Part shown: piece by piece, positions 45,349 to 57,451 of the stretch
Layout of the letters: every line of letters starts with the position of its first letter
Numbering within the stretch: position 1 is the stretch's first letter
Source of the DNA: Epithemia pelagica
Taxonomy: Eukaryota > Bacillariophyta > Bacillariophyceae > Surirellales > Surirellaceae
Assembly: GCA_946965045.2 (NCBI GenBank)
Contig: OX337238.1
Coordinates: forward strand, 2,542,001-2,606,000
DNA length: 64,000 bases
Direction: 5' to 3'
Notes under the pieces: generated by a model
What the model was told of the DNA's origin: nothing
The model's input: the letters and a program-made list of their open reading frames with translations, nothing else
The model's database searches: none
Position numbers and translations under genes: made by a program

Positions 45349-45468
45349 GAGGGTCGCCCGGCGCGGAGGGTAGAATGACGAGGAGGGCATATGTTCGAGG
45401 AGGGCGCATGCCCGACAAGACATATGCCCGTCGAGTCATTCTCCCGACAAGCCGGGCGCCCGACGAGG
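45349..45468. repeat. Foldback: nested long inverted repeat
   Basis: About 120 bp able to form one long hairpin. Inner arms are AGAATGACGAGGAGGGCATATG (near 45372) and CATATGCCCGTCGAGTCATTCT (to 45441); outer arms are GTCGCCCGGCG (45353) and CCGGGCGCCCGAC (to 45463); the centre is GGGCGCATGCCC. It is absent from the equivalent promoter regions of other units, so it is probably part of an insertion covering about 45310-45735 whose borders I cannot fix. Confidence 0.65.
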
Positions 45469-45975
45469 AAGGAATGAGAAAACACAGGGGAGTAATCTGC
45501 TTACTTTATATCTAGATGTGTAGGTAGTGACTACCGCCCGGTTTTATTAGGAGTTGGGATGTCGCAACGACATAATTTTCCTTACACGGTTCACCCATGA
45601 TGTCGCGCGATTCGCACGATTACTACTTCCCGGCTCTACAATAAATAATTCGAACTGTAGTATAAAAAAGTGAGACGAACTACCTGCATAGCTAGGTATA
45701 GAGTTAGAGGAAAGAATCAAGAATCAACAAGACGCGCCCCGCCCCGGTGTGTCGATCATTCAACAGTTGAGTGTCTGCTTTTTCGATTGGTTGTTTGGAA
45801 CAACAAAACAAAAGGGCGAATCGTCGTTGTGTTCCCGCCGATGCCTTTTGTGTCGTCCACCAAAAAGTAGGAGAACAACAGCCACAAACAACAAGCTTCC
45901 TCTATCGACTCGTCCTAGTTTCATTGGGTGTCGCAAATCTTTGGAGTATTGCAGAATCACACACGCTGCAGCAGA

Positions 45976-46474
45976 ATGCAACGTCGTGCTCCTTCTACAG
46001 TGGCGGCCGCAGCGCCCGGTCTCACCCAAGACGCATCATCGTCCACGCCCACCGCTTCGAGTACAACTTTGCGTCGCAAAAAGCGAAAGGGTCTGTTGAG
46101 TTCCAGTCGCCGTTCGTCGTCGTTGTGGGACGACGATGGTTTGTTTTTTGTCTTGGTGGGTGCCATGGGCTGTGGTTTGGCCCTCTTTCTCGTGGCGCTA
46201 GCCGTTCGATTGGCCCACCAATGGAACTGGTCAGCCAAACTCATGCATGGTAGTGGTCGCATGGCTCATGTCGGAGACTGGAATCCGCATCGCAAAAAAG
46301 CGGGTCATCATCATGGTGCGCAGCATCACAACCAAAATTCATGGACTCGGTGCTCATCCTTCCGACGATGGCAACTACGAAGAACCCCTTTCGTTGAATC
46401 GAATTTGTCATTTTCCCGAGGCGCAGTTCCCATTACACCAACTTGCGCAAATACAGAAGCAAACGACATGAAAT
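45976..46474 (+). pseudogene. RAPST-family relative, copy 5, with visible membrane segment
   Basis: ATG (QRRAPSTVAAAAPGLTQDA), then RRKKRKGLLSSSRRSSSLWDDDG and a clear transmembrane helix (LFFVLVGAMGCGLALFLVAL) followed by AVRLAHQWNWSAKLMHG. The frame with the conserved NYEEPLSLNRICHFPEAQFPLH block overlaps downstream (46247-46471), so one frameshift, or a missed intron, lies between about 46250 and 46280. If uncorrected, the first frame runs to 46530. A basic N-terminus plus one helix suggests a type II or tail-like membrane protein (inference). It is the longest intact 5' half in the family. Confidence 0.55.
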
Positions 46475-46530
46475 CACATAATGAATGCAACAATCAATCA
46501 AGCGAACGAAAGAGAATGGTTTGGATATGA

Positions 46531-47585
46531 TTGCAACTGACCAACAGCCAATTCTAATGGAGAAAATCGTGTCAGGGAGACAACCCCTTTGACCCTCTCG
46601 CAGTCGTCCCGGCTTGAAAAGGCAAACCTTCAGTGTCTCCCCCCAAAATGAATAAGCATGGACACTTTCTTCTTGTATCCAAGTCTTGGGGACGTTCTAG
46701 GTAACGCCTGCAGCTTCTCGAAAAACGACCATCGTCCAATACGCCCGCCATCAGACCAACTAAAGATGAGTGCAACCAATTTTGGTCCCTTTCTTCTTTT
46801 GCGAAAGACGCGAAGAAAAACAACTGCGCATGTTTCTCACAGGTCTCATCTCCTCGTCACGAACAACAAGCAATACGGAACCTACTCATTCTCACACCAC
46901 AAAAAGCGTGCAAAATAGTGTATCTAGGTAGGTAGTTGTCCATGTCACTTGTCCTAATATCTCGCTTCCTTTGGATGTTGGCACATGGATCGGTTTCCAT
47001 CCATAGCAGGCGAATCGACGGCCGGAACGAAAGGAGTATTGACACTACAATCAACCCGTTTTTGATTCCGTCTCTATATGGTCGTGGGACATCTTCCACT
47101 GTCATTCACCAGTTGGACACTGTCCATGGCCAGTACGTGTGAAACCCACCTCCCGCAAAATGTTGACAGTCTTGTGGCCAAGGGACATTTGGTCGGGACA
47201 ATCGTCGTGTGTTGGGAGAGTAGCGATGGGGGCGGATAGGATTCTTCTTGGACACCAAGAACAAAACGCCAAACGCCACGAATAGCAATACAACCATAAC
47301 GACAGGTGTGATGTCAAAGTAGTACAAAGAGGCGCTAGGAGAGGATGTAGAGTAAGAGTACAGTATGCATTGTATGTACCATGGTTAATAGTGGATACGA
47401 TTCTTCAACCACCATTAGAAGAGGACTATCTCATTTGTGTCGTAAAACAAAGCACGTTTTCTGGGGTTGTTGAAAGTAGTAAGTTGCATCACCGCCTGCA
47501 TGTTGAAAATGTATATTTGCCATGATCACGATTTTGGCCAGCACTCAGCACTCAGAATGAACAAACAAACACAACAATAGCAATC
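46531..47585. other. Gene-poor duplicated segment
   Basis: The first half repeats 19400-19860. About 47010-47120 resembles 3775-3900. On the minus strand 47327-47106 has an open frame with one strong membrane helix (VVMVVLLFVAFGVLFLV) and a basic tail. It has no ATG, and no second copy was seen to test it. Nothing else is supported. Confidence 0.4.
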
Positions 47586-48548
47586 CTACGATCGTAGGGC
47601 AACCCATCCCAGAAGGACCATGAAACAGCACATGAATGCATATAGATGGTCTACTTTTTTCACCATTTCCACTTCACCCGTTTTTGCACGGGTCTCTTCC
47701 TGCGACTTGCGTTCGCTCTTGATTTGTTCGACTAAGGACGCAACCGACTCTTCCAGTGTTGCCACTCGTTCGACTAGCAATGTGAATTCACTTGCTCGCG
47801 TTGTTTGCTGAAAACGAGATGAAGCTTCATCGCTTTGGGATCCAATATCCGAGTCCATCGAACCACGTTTGGTTGTGATGGATGGCTTGTTTGATCCAGG
47901 AGTTGCAGACAAAGCTGTGCGTGTTTGCTTCTGTGATTGTGCAACTTTGGATTGAGTAGAAGCTGATCGTGCTATGCCTGGAGCAGGAGTATCCGGCTCC
48001 ATTCCGGGAGCATATGCAGGCGGATTCAACGTTATATTCTCCGTCACAACTTGCACCCCGTCCGTCATGAAAATAATGTCATCTTCCACTGGAGCAGATG
48101 CGTTCGCTCTGGCATGCCCCGGGTTGACTGCATTGGCCAAGTAACCCATGACGGTTACCAAGAGTTTTTGGTCCAGCTGTGCCTTCTTCTTTCGATGTTT
48201 CATTTTCTATACAAGTTTCCATAACTCCATCACTTTACAAAGTCGACATGGCTCTTTCGACAATAGCCAGACCCTCTTGGTAGGCCTCTTGTAGCTTTTA
48301 GTTTCCACTTTGATCCACGACGGAACAAATATGATGCACATCTCCGTAGTCCACAATGTCATGCAAATTGCAGTGACTTTGGTTTTGACCCAAAACATTG
48401 ACCTCGGCACCTGCTCAGTGAGTCGACAAAAACACCACGTATTCTTGTCAATCAAGGATAGTGTCACACAATAAACATTGTCACTTCCACCAATCACAGA
48501 AATTCCGTTCGAGTGAACCACAGCACTGCAGGCACCACGTGAACGCAA
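47586..48548 (-). pseudogene. Rearranged kelch/coiled-coil relic with alternative membrane-anchored tail
   Basis: Read on the minus strand: a last-blade fragment (ACSAVVHSNGISVIGG) runs into a middle piece of exon 2 (a TTEMCIIFVPSWIKVET shadow frame of DEIVDYGDVHHIC), skipping the intron region. A frame at 48203-47586 then has LLVTVMGYLANAV joined to ASAPVEDDIIFMTDGVQVVTEN and PPAYAPGMEP, the same alternative tail as kelch copy 1. It continues through a coiled coil (LLVERVATLEESVASLVEQIKSE) to a hydrophobic C-terminal anchor (FMCCFMVLLGWVAL). The chimeric order and stops make it a relic. It shows that an alternative-tail subfamily with a C-terminal membrane anchor existed. Confidence 0.6.
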
Positions 48549-48605
48549 CCTTGTTGCTTGGGGAATTGTAAGCTCTCATAAAGACAAGGATTCTGTGGAT
48601 TGAGA

Positions 48606-51493
48606 TCATTTCTCGGAGTACCCAAGAATGTTCACTAATTGAGTAATGCGATCGTCCAATTTCACCTGCATGTCAAGCAGCTGGCTAAGACTATCACGTT
48701 GTTTCCTTTGTTCCTCCACAATTTCACCAACCGACTTTTCCAATTCCGATAGACGTTCACTTTCCATCGAACCACAAGAAGAAACAGTGTCGCGAAGACA
48801 ACTCCGAGGGGCTCTGATCGAATCAGGACTTTGAGAAAGTTTGGCTGCTGTACTCTCATCGTCCTCTCGTGGCTCTCCACCGCCAATAACCACTTTCGTT
48901 TCGGCTTCGACAGATTTTGACACTTGTATAATCTTGGCCGTGAAAACCAACGCCAAAAGAGTGATTGCTTCCGAGTTCTCGTCCTGACAGTCACTGTTTG
49001 GGGATTCCATACCACGGAAGCTTCTGGTGACTGCATTGGCCAAGTAACCCAGGACGGTTACCTGAGAGTCACCGGCTAGGGATTCCATACCACGGACCCT
49101 TTTGGTGACTGCATTGGCCAAGTAACCCATGACGGTTACCAAGATTCTGGGTCCAGCTGTGCTGACTTCTTTCGATGCTGCATTCTCTATACAAGTTCCC
49201 GTTACTCCATCGTTTGCCAAACTTGCCATGGCTCCTTCGACAATAGCCAGACCTTCTTGGTAGGCCTTCTGCAGCTTTTCGTTTCCACTTTGATCCACGA
49301 CGGAACAAATATGATGCACATCTCCGTAGTCCACAATCTCATCCAAAATAATTCCAAAACCATGGTTGTCAGATAAATGATTGGGAGATAAAGCCTGTCC
49401 AAATGAAAGTGAGTTCAGAATCGAGCATACGGCCGCAATCGGAGACCGACTATGATCATGTTCTTCCAGTGCGGCATAAAAATCCTTTAGGGATCTTCCG
49501 ACAGCTTGGACCTGTGCAAGAATGGCACGATGGCTAATGCCATCACTGGGGGTATTTGCAGTCACTTGTGATTGAGTTGAGGTTCGCGGCAGCATTTCGC
49601 CGACTCGATATTCTAACATGGCAAAATTGCTTGCCAGAGATGGCAGTGGCTCCGTAGATATCACAGAATTTGCGTCACGTTTATCAATGCCATGAAGGAG
49701 GATACCGTCCTGACGGCACTTTTGTACAATCCTCTCCTGCATTGCCATGAGTTGGCGGTCACTTTTGCAAAAAGTCTTGGATGTCCTTTGTAGTGCTTTC
49801 AATGCGTACCGTTGCCGATCATTCTTGGATAAAAGATTGGAACGAAAGAGGTGATTGAGAAAGGTGTAAAACACTTTCATTTGGTGAATGTTTGAGACCA
49901 AAAGTGCCAAGTCGTGGACCTTGAAAACGATGTCGTCAGAATAAGCTTCGACAAGTTTTCTGTAAAAGGCATCCTCCAATCGGCCAGATTTTTCGTCTCT
50001 CGTCGATGCTACAGACCGACCAGGAGGTTTCCTGTCATTATTGGTGACCCCATTCAGTTCAAGAAGCGACTTTAGGCGTTGAAGTTTTCTGCCCATTGGA
50101 ATTCTGTCTTGGATTATTTCCGTGTTTTGAATTCTAGCGGTAAGCTGATCAATCTCCTCTTGAATTTGTTCGCTTGTCCAGAATTTTTCATCGTCACGCA
50201 GTGAATCCAATAACGGAAGTAAGGATTGTGCTTTCGCCCCCTCTTGTAGCACCAACTCATCGTCGTCACTGTAGTCAACAATAGCCTTTGCCCGTTCAAT
50301 GGCATTGTGGAGTTTCTCCATTTCGGTGTCTAGTTCCGTCCGAGAGGAAAGCATTTTCTGCAAAGTACAAAATCTGTAAGATTTCAGGCAGTGTCAAGCA
50401 GTGGCTGGCAAACTTACAGCCGCACAATAGAACGTACCTTGAGCTGTTCTTTCTTGTCGACCGTTAAAGCCAAAGTCTCACATGAATCCACATTTTGTCC
50501 ACCAATCGCAGCAATACCAGTTCTGTAGGCCACCATACTACAACCACTACGTCCAGTGGTCAATGGTGGAAGGTTCCACACAATCCCACGTTCCGTATCC
50601 AAAACCTCCACAGTAGCACTACCTCCTGCAATTATGATACAGGATCCAACTGACACAGCAGCAGCATAAAGATAACGTGCGTCAGATAGAGCACAGGTCG
50701 TCCAAGCCGACGATGACGAGGAAAACACTATAGCAGCAGTCTCTTTGGTCGCATCATCAGAAGTCTCGTCGAATTGCAATGACTCCACCAATGTCAACAT
50801 ATTACTACCGTTGTCTCCTCCAACAACATAGATGCGGTGGCCAATGACAGCACTTGCACAACCATAACGAGGAGCTTCCATGGATGGCCCCGCAATCACA
50901 GTGTGGTTGCTTTCCACAGCTGTATCGATTATATCCACCGATGACAAATAGTTTCTGTTGTATCCACCAATCACGAGAATATAACGATTGTAGACCATAA
51001 CAGCGGAACAGCCATGCCTTGTCGTAGACAATCGACAATTCAAGGTTGTCCATTGGTTGCAGGTAGAGATTGCCGATGACCCTGAATACAAATTTTCAAC
51101 ATCAATTCGTTCGATACTATCGAGGGGTGAACTTCCATTATGTCCTCCAATCACGTAAACTCCTCCGCTACAGACCACGGCAGCATGATAGGCTCGGTTG
51201 TCGTTCAATGGCGGTCCTTCCCTCCACTTCTTACTTTCTTCCGCCAAATTCAATAGCAAAACGGAGTTGGTGTAACCTTGACTTTGCTTGTATCCTCCCA
51301 GGACTACAACTGTCTGTGCATTGTCATGCTGTTGAGGATGGTCGACAACGACTGAAGCATGATAGGAACGCCATCCACCCAAAAGGGGAGGCCAGTCATT
51401 TGAATTCCATTGTGAAGCAGTAGTGCTATTGTCATTGTCAGAGTCGACAAAGGCAAGTCCCGATCGCAGCGCTTGTTCGTGCAATCTTGTCAT
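48606..51493 (-). CDS. Kelch / coiled-coil protein, copy 6 (two exons)
   Basis: Exon 1 is 51493-50438 (352 codons, MTRLHEQALRSGLAF), the intron 50358-50437 (80 nt, GTACGT...TTTGCAG, phase 0), and exon 2 50357-48606 (583 codons plus stop), about 935 aa. Six kelch blades, nearly the same as copy 4 in the first and last thirds but different in blades 2-3. Exon 2 matches copy 4 for its first ~210 residues. It contains a 78-bp in-frame tandem duplication near 49000-49150, so LANAVT and RGMES occur twice. The C-terminal coiled coil is present (LSELEKSVGEIVEEQRKQR). No defects seen. Confidence 0.87.
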
Positions 51494-51885
51494 GGTGTTT
51501 CTTGGTTTTGCAATTTGCAATGTGAGAGATCTTTTCGATAAGCTGCGACCAAAAGCCCCGGGGCAAGTGGTTTGCGCGACGATGGACAGGATTCGCGCCG
51601 TCCTGTACAGAAGTTTGGCAGCCTGGGGAGCCATCATACGGGACTCGCTTCTCGAAGCGAACACACACCACACACCACACGCACCAACAGCTGCGAGGGT
51701 CCCCGAAAACACAAAACAGAAGCAGCAGGGAACGTCGTCGTCGTCTTTGTTGTGTTCCCACCGATCTAGAAGAAGAACAACAAGCAAAAAACAACATGCT
51801 TCGTCCTGTATCAACTCGTCCTCTGGAGCGGTTGCTTTCTACAGTTTCATTGGATCTTTGGAGCATCGCAGAAATGACACGCAGA

Positions 51886-52648
51886 ATGACACGTCGTGCT
51901 CCTTCCACAGTTGCGGCCGCAGCGCCCGGTCTCATCCAAGACGCATCATCATCGTCCACTGCCACCTCCAGTACAGCCTTGCATCGCAAAAAGCAAATTG
52001 CCGTTCGACGATGCAACAAGGAAGATGATGAATTGGAACCACTTTCCCTTTCACCAGATTTATCGTATTTCCGAGGTCATGGAGACCATGTGATCGAACG
52101 CAAGAGGGTTACGCTCGACTCAAACAGTGTCGTGCCAAAGTTTTGTGGAAGGCGATGGAATGTGTGATTCCTGACGTCCGAGAACGTGAACGAACGCCCC
52201 TGACGCATCGACGGTACAATCAACGGTTTCGGGGAACCGATGAACCGGCACCCTCCGACAATCAAGATATCTGGGAGTTGACCGGCGCCTTGACGCACAT
52301 TCAAGATTTGTTGGCGTATGGCGGTACGTTGCAGAAAAAAGGACATGCGAGCTATTGTCAGCTTCAATTGAGAGTCTCGAATTTTTTTGGTGGTGGCACT
52401 GGTAGTGGTGGTTCCTGTTTCTGTTACAGAGTCTCGCAGTTTGTGGTCTTCTCCTTGATCCTATTTGGTTGTTCTTATTGTTTGGTCCAACGACATTCCT
52501 GCCTTTCGTCGGACCATTTTTTGTAGATACCACCTTTCCCGGCATTGGAGTAGCAATCAGTGGGACGATTGCGGCCCTCACGTTGACGTCCGTGGCACAG
52601 CACACACAACTCCTGAAGACACTCCAACAACAAGGAGCACTTCAATAG
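51886..52648 (+). pseudogene. Decayed RAPST-family relative, copy 6
   Basis: Nearly identical to 20030-20792: ATG TRRAPSTVAAAAPGLIQDA, EDDELEPLSLSPDLSYF, then the VLWKAMECVIPDVRERER frame, then the hydrophobic GPTTF/L-rich end and QQGALQ with a stop at 52646-52648. The same frame breaks are present in both. Head-to-head with kelch copy 6 (gap ~390 bp) and tail-to-tail with copy 7. Confidence 0.55.
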
Positions 52649-53065
52649 TAATAGACTGGTCCTGGGGTGTACACATGATATTCGAAAGCACACACTCTTC
52701 CACTTTGTGTCAACTATATGCTAGTGTAGTCATTCCCTCGATGTCGTGCTTTGTGGCACAAATATTGTGACCTACACGAATAGGAGTAGTACATGGAAAC
52801 AGACCTTGAAGGGGTACCTTTCAAGGAGAAACAGATGGGTATTTTATCAATATATGGGATTCAATATATCTGAGCGAGATGCTCCAATACAAGTGTCGAG
52901 CCATCGCTGCCTAAATTTCCATCCGCATACATTGTGCTCCAGTATAAAAACAACGATAAATAGTGTACACAACAACCCCTGAACCTCATGAGCGCTTGTG
53001 GAGACACATCGGCTGAAACAGCGTTCCATTATTCAAAAAGAAAACCATGTAAGATCTGATTGAGA

Positions 53066-55971
53066 TCATTTGTCGGTGTACCCAAGTAATTTTTCTAATC
53101 GCGTCATGCGTTCGTCCAATTTCACTTGCATATCAACCAGTTGCGTGAGGCTCTGTCTTTCACCTGTACGCTCCATACGTTCTGTCCTTTGTTCCTCCAC
53201 AATTTCACCAACCGACGATTCCAATCTTGATAAACGTTGAAAGATGGACAAGGATTCAGTTTCCATCGTACCAATGGAAGAAACCTTGTCGAGAAGACGG
53301 AGTCGAGAGGCTGCGATAGAATTTGAATTTGAGGAGAGTTTGAGTGATGTGCAATCATCGCCCTCACATGCTGGCTCTCCACTGCTAGAAAATAGACTGT
53401 CTTTTTTCCCTTCCGTTGTCGAGACAGTCACTTTCGTTTCCGTTTCGAAAGACTGCGACACGTCTATCATTTTGGCCGTTACAATCAACGCCAAAAGAGT
53501 GATTGCTTCCGAGCTCCCGTCCTGACAGTCACCGTTGGGGGATTCCATACACCGGACCCTTTTGGTGACTGCATTGGCCAAGTAACCCATGACGGTTACC
53601 AAGATTCTTGATCCAGCTGTGCCTTCTTCTTTCGATGCTGCATTCTCCATATTACTTTCCATGACTCCATCATTTGACGAAGTCGCCATTGCTCTTTCGA
53701 CAATAGCCAGACCCTCTTGGTAGGCCTTTTGCAGCTGTTCGTTTCCACTTTGATCCACGACGGAACAAATATGATGCACATCTCCGTAGTCCACAATCTC
53801 ATCCAGAATTATTCCAAAACCATTGTTGTCAGGTAAATGATTGGGACATAAAGCCTGTCCAAATGAAAGTGAGTTCAGAATGGAGCAAATGACTGCAATC
53901 GAACCACGATTATGATCATGCTCTTCCAATGCGACATGAAAATCCTTCAGAGATCTTCCGACAGCTTGGACCTGTACAAGAATGGCACGATGGCTAATGC
54001 CCTCACTGAGGGAATTTGCAGTCATTTGTGATTCAAGTGAGGTCCGTGGCAGCATTTCGCAGACTCGAAATTCAAACATGGCAAAATTGCTTGCCGGAGA
54101 AGACAGTGATGGCTCTGTATATGTCACAGAATCTGCGTCATGTTCATCAATTCCAAGAATGACGATACCGTCCTGTCGGCACTTTTGTACAATCAGCTCT
54201 TGAAATATTTTGAGTTGGCGGCCGCTCATGCAAATAGTCTTGAATGTCTTTTGAAGTGCTTTCAATGTGCATCGTTCCCAATCATCCTTCGATATACGAT
54301 TGGTACGGTACAGGTGATTCAGAAAGGTATAAAACACTTTCATTCCATGAACATGAGACACCAGACGCGCCAGGTCGTTGACCTTGAAAACAATCTCGTC
54401 CGAATCCACTTCCACAAGTTTCTTGTAAAAGACATCCTCACACACTTCAGAATTGTCGTCGCTTATCGATCCCACAGAGCGACCAGGACGCGTCCTGTTA
54501 TCATGGGTGACTCCATGCAGCTCCAGAAGCGACTTTAGGTGTTGAAGTTTTCTGCCCATTGGAATTCTGTCTTGAATGACTTCCGTATTTTGAATTCTAG
54601 CTGTAAGCTGATTAATCTCCTTTTGAATTTGTGAGATAGACCAGAATTTTTCATCGTCACAGAGTGATTCCAATAACGGCAGTAAGGATTGTGCTTTTGC
54701 CCCCTCTTGGAGCACCAACTCATCGTCTTCAATGTAATCAACAACAGCCTTTGCCAGTTCAATGGCATTGTTGAATTTCTCCATTTCCGCATCTAGTTCC
54801 ACACGACAAGAAAACATTCTCTGAAAAGTATAGAATCTGTAAGATTTAACAGAGTGCCAAGCATTCCCGGGCGCAGTTACAGCCGCACAATACAGCGTAC
54901 CTTGAGTTGTTCTTTCTTGTCGACCGTTAAAGCCAAAGTCCCACATGAATCCACCTTGTCTCCACCAATCACGGCAATACCAGTTTTGTAGGCCACCATG
55001 GTGCAATAATTGCGTCCCGTCGTCAATGGTGGAAGATTCCACGTAATCCCACGTTCCGTATCCAAAACCTCCACCGTAGCAATCGATCCACTCCTATTTC
55101 CTGACACAATGATACAAGATGCAATTGAAACAGCTGCATGAAGATAACGTGCGTCAGATAGAGTGATGTCCGTGCAAGTCGCCCAAGCCGACAATGACGA
55201 GGAAAACACTATAGCAGCAGTGTTTTTGGTCTCATCATTAGAAGTCTCGTCGAATTGTAATGACTCAACCGATGTCAACGCACTACTACCATTGTGTCCG
55301 CCAACAACATAGATACGGTGACCAATGACAGCACTAGCAAAACCACACCGAGGAACTGTCATGGATGGCCCAGGAATCACAGTGAGGTTGCTTGGCATAG
55401 CTGTATCGATTATATCAACCGACGACAAAAAGTTTCCGTCGTGTCCACCCATGACGACAATATAACGATTGTAGATGGTCACAGCCAAACATTCATTTCT
55501 TGCCGTAGACAAACGACAATTCATGGTCGTCCATTGGTTGCTGGTAGGGTTTGCCGATGCCCCCGAACACAAATTTTCAACATCAATCCGTTCGATCGTA
55601 TCCAAGCGTGAACTTTTATTGTGTCCTCCAATCACGTAAAGCCCTCCGCTACAAACCACCGCAGCATGACAGCGTCTCTTGTCGTTCAACGGCGGTCCTT
55701 CCCGCCATTGTTTGTTTTCTTCTGCCAAACACAATAACAACACTGAGTTGGTATAGTTTTGACCATGCTTTTGTCCTCCCAAAACTACAACTGTCTGGGC
55801 ATTGTCATGCTGTTCGGGATGGTCGAGCACGACGGAAGCATGATAGCCACGATAGCCACCCAAAAGGGGAGGCCAGTCATTGACATTCCATTCCGCCGCC
55901 TCACTGTGATTGCCACTGTCCAGAAAGGCAAGCCCAGATTGTTGTGCTTGCTTTTGCAGTGCCGTCGTCAT
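53066..55971 (-). CDS. Kelch / coiled-coil protein, copy 7 (two exons)
   Basis: Exon 1 is 55971-54901 (357 codons, MTTALQKQAQQSGLAF), the intron 54821-54900 (80 nt, GTACGC...TTTTCAG, phase 0), and exon 2 54820-53066 (584 codons plus stop), about 941 aa. Kelch blades VVVLGG, LYVIGG, IVVMGG, IYVVGG, IIVSGN, IAVIGG. Exon 2 begins R-MFSCRVELDAEMEKFNNAIELAK and ends with a long coiled coil (LSRLESSVGEIVEEQRTER) and KLLGYTDK. The first part resembles copy 5; the 3' flank (52650-53060) is almost identical to that of copy 4. No defects seen. Confidence 0.87.
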
Positions 55972-56805
55972 GGTTCCAACAAAGCAAAGAAACTTGCAGA
56001 TTTTGTGGCACCACCAAGGAATGGAGTGGACCTCAATTCTCCTCAAAACCCGAGCTTCTCCTCAAAGCCCGAGGACAAACGAGTGGCCTTCAATGTCGAA
56101 TGACGAGCGGCGGACAGATGGACCGCGCCGAACCAGGAATCAACAAACTGACTAAGGTTAAACATCATGGCCAAGAAGTGATATGGCCTCCATGATGATA
56201 TTCATAAGTCCGAATTGCGGATCACAGCCGCCATGAACCAGAAGATCCTCTCTGTGTCTAGTTTGTACCACCACAGCAGTATTTCCGAAGGAATGGAGTC
56301 CATCCAGCAAGAAGAGAAGAAGGTTGCATGCAAAGTTCTGACCATAATAGAGAATTGTGCAGCCGTAACATGCAATGAAGCAGTGCAGTGTAGTGTCTTG
56401 CTCCCATAACATGTTCGGTTCCACCGCAACTCATCTCAACCAGAAACGGCCTTGCGCCAATTAACGTCAATAATACATCCACTTCCACCTCCAACATGAA
56501 ACACAAATGGCTCATCGTTAGAGAGGAAGCGTGTCGCATTGATGAGCGCCAAAATGGGATTGTGTATAGTTACGACCTGTCCTCCCCGCTAGACAATATA
56601 GACTACGACCCTTTTCAGTGCTGTTGATACCGATGCCAGTTCGATTCCTCTTTGCCAGAGGCATTGAATGTGCATCAACGCTATTCGGGATGTCTGTTCA
56701 ATAGAGGTAATTATCGGACCAAAGGGCATCACAAGTTCTCGGCACAAGATCCACATTTCACAATCGTATTGCCTATGCTCGTTATTGTTCTCTACTTAGA
56801 ACCTG
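55972..56805. other. Duplicated divergent segment upstream of kelch copy 7, no complete gene
   Basis: A duplicate of 44211-45018, including the MNQKILSVSSLYHH frame (ATG near 56233) and the tract GGACCAAAGGGCATCACAAG. Small indels break every candidate frame. No gene called. Confidence 0.4.
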
Positions 56806-56920
56806 CCATCCACCCAAAAGGGCGCCAAAAGGGGAGGCCAGTCATTGACATTCCATTGCGGTACGGCATCACTGCTGTTGCCATTGTCGACAAAGCCAAG
56901 CCCGGGTTGCTGCGCTTGTT
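56806..56920 (-). pseudogene. Kelch gene relic: N-terminal fragment
   Basis: The minus strand reads QQPGLGFVDNG and PQWNVNDWPPLL, the kelch N-terminus, without its start codon and with an 11-bp GGCGCCAAAAG local duplication. It shares its truncation point with 45019-45140, so both come from one duplicated broken unit. The following 200 bp (56921-57121) are unrelated and lead into the tyrosine-recombinase element. Confidence 0.6.
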
Positions 56921-57121
56921 GTCACGGTACGACAAAGAACCGCCTCCTTTCATTCCAATCCAACTCACCAAAATTTATCGCACCAAGAGATCGACCTCAC
57001 CAAATCACCTTAGTTTAGCAAACATAACTTTCAGAACAACAAAATTTACATACAACACAATGATTCACCTTTACACGCACCTCGACAATGGCGTACGGAA
57101 CATTCGGAAATTTGGAATGCC

Positions 57122-57295
57122 CAATCCGCCTGCCCTCGGCGAATTGCTTGCTAACGCTGCAGTCCTTTGGTAGCTTTAGGGAAAGACTCCGCTGGTTGGT
57201 TGTGGCTTCTGATGACTAGGAGTCATCGGGAGCCTGCCAACAGCGGAAACGCTGAGGAGTAGAGCATCGGGATCTAACCCTCTAGCGTCTGCACC
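57122..57295. repeat. Split direct repeat unit, outer copy (174 bp)
   Basis: Identical, as far as I can read, to 57452-57625. Starts CAATCCGCCTGCCCTCGGCG and ends TCTAGCGTCTGCACC. The outer edge marks the likely end of the element; no flanking target duplication is visible, as expected for tyrosine-recombinase insertion. Confidence 0.9.
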
Positions 57296-57451
57296 GGGAG
57301 GGAGTGGTGGGACCAACAGCAAACTTGATAGAGATTGCGTTGCTCCAAAAACTCTGAGCTCCATGGCTGCTGTTGGCAGACTCCTAGACATAGCTAGTGT
57401 GATCTAGCTAGACTACGTGTAGCTACCTGAGTGTCCTGTCGCTGACGCACA

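Noticed and set aside
53066-55042. Coiled-coil ORF of kelch copy 7 read as a separate gene starting upstream of 54820
   Set aside because: The extra N-terminal codons are a shadow of the kelch exon and the intron. The splice sites and conserved phase show it is exon 2.
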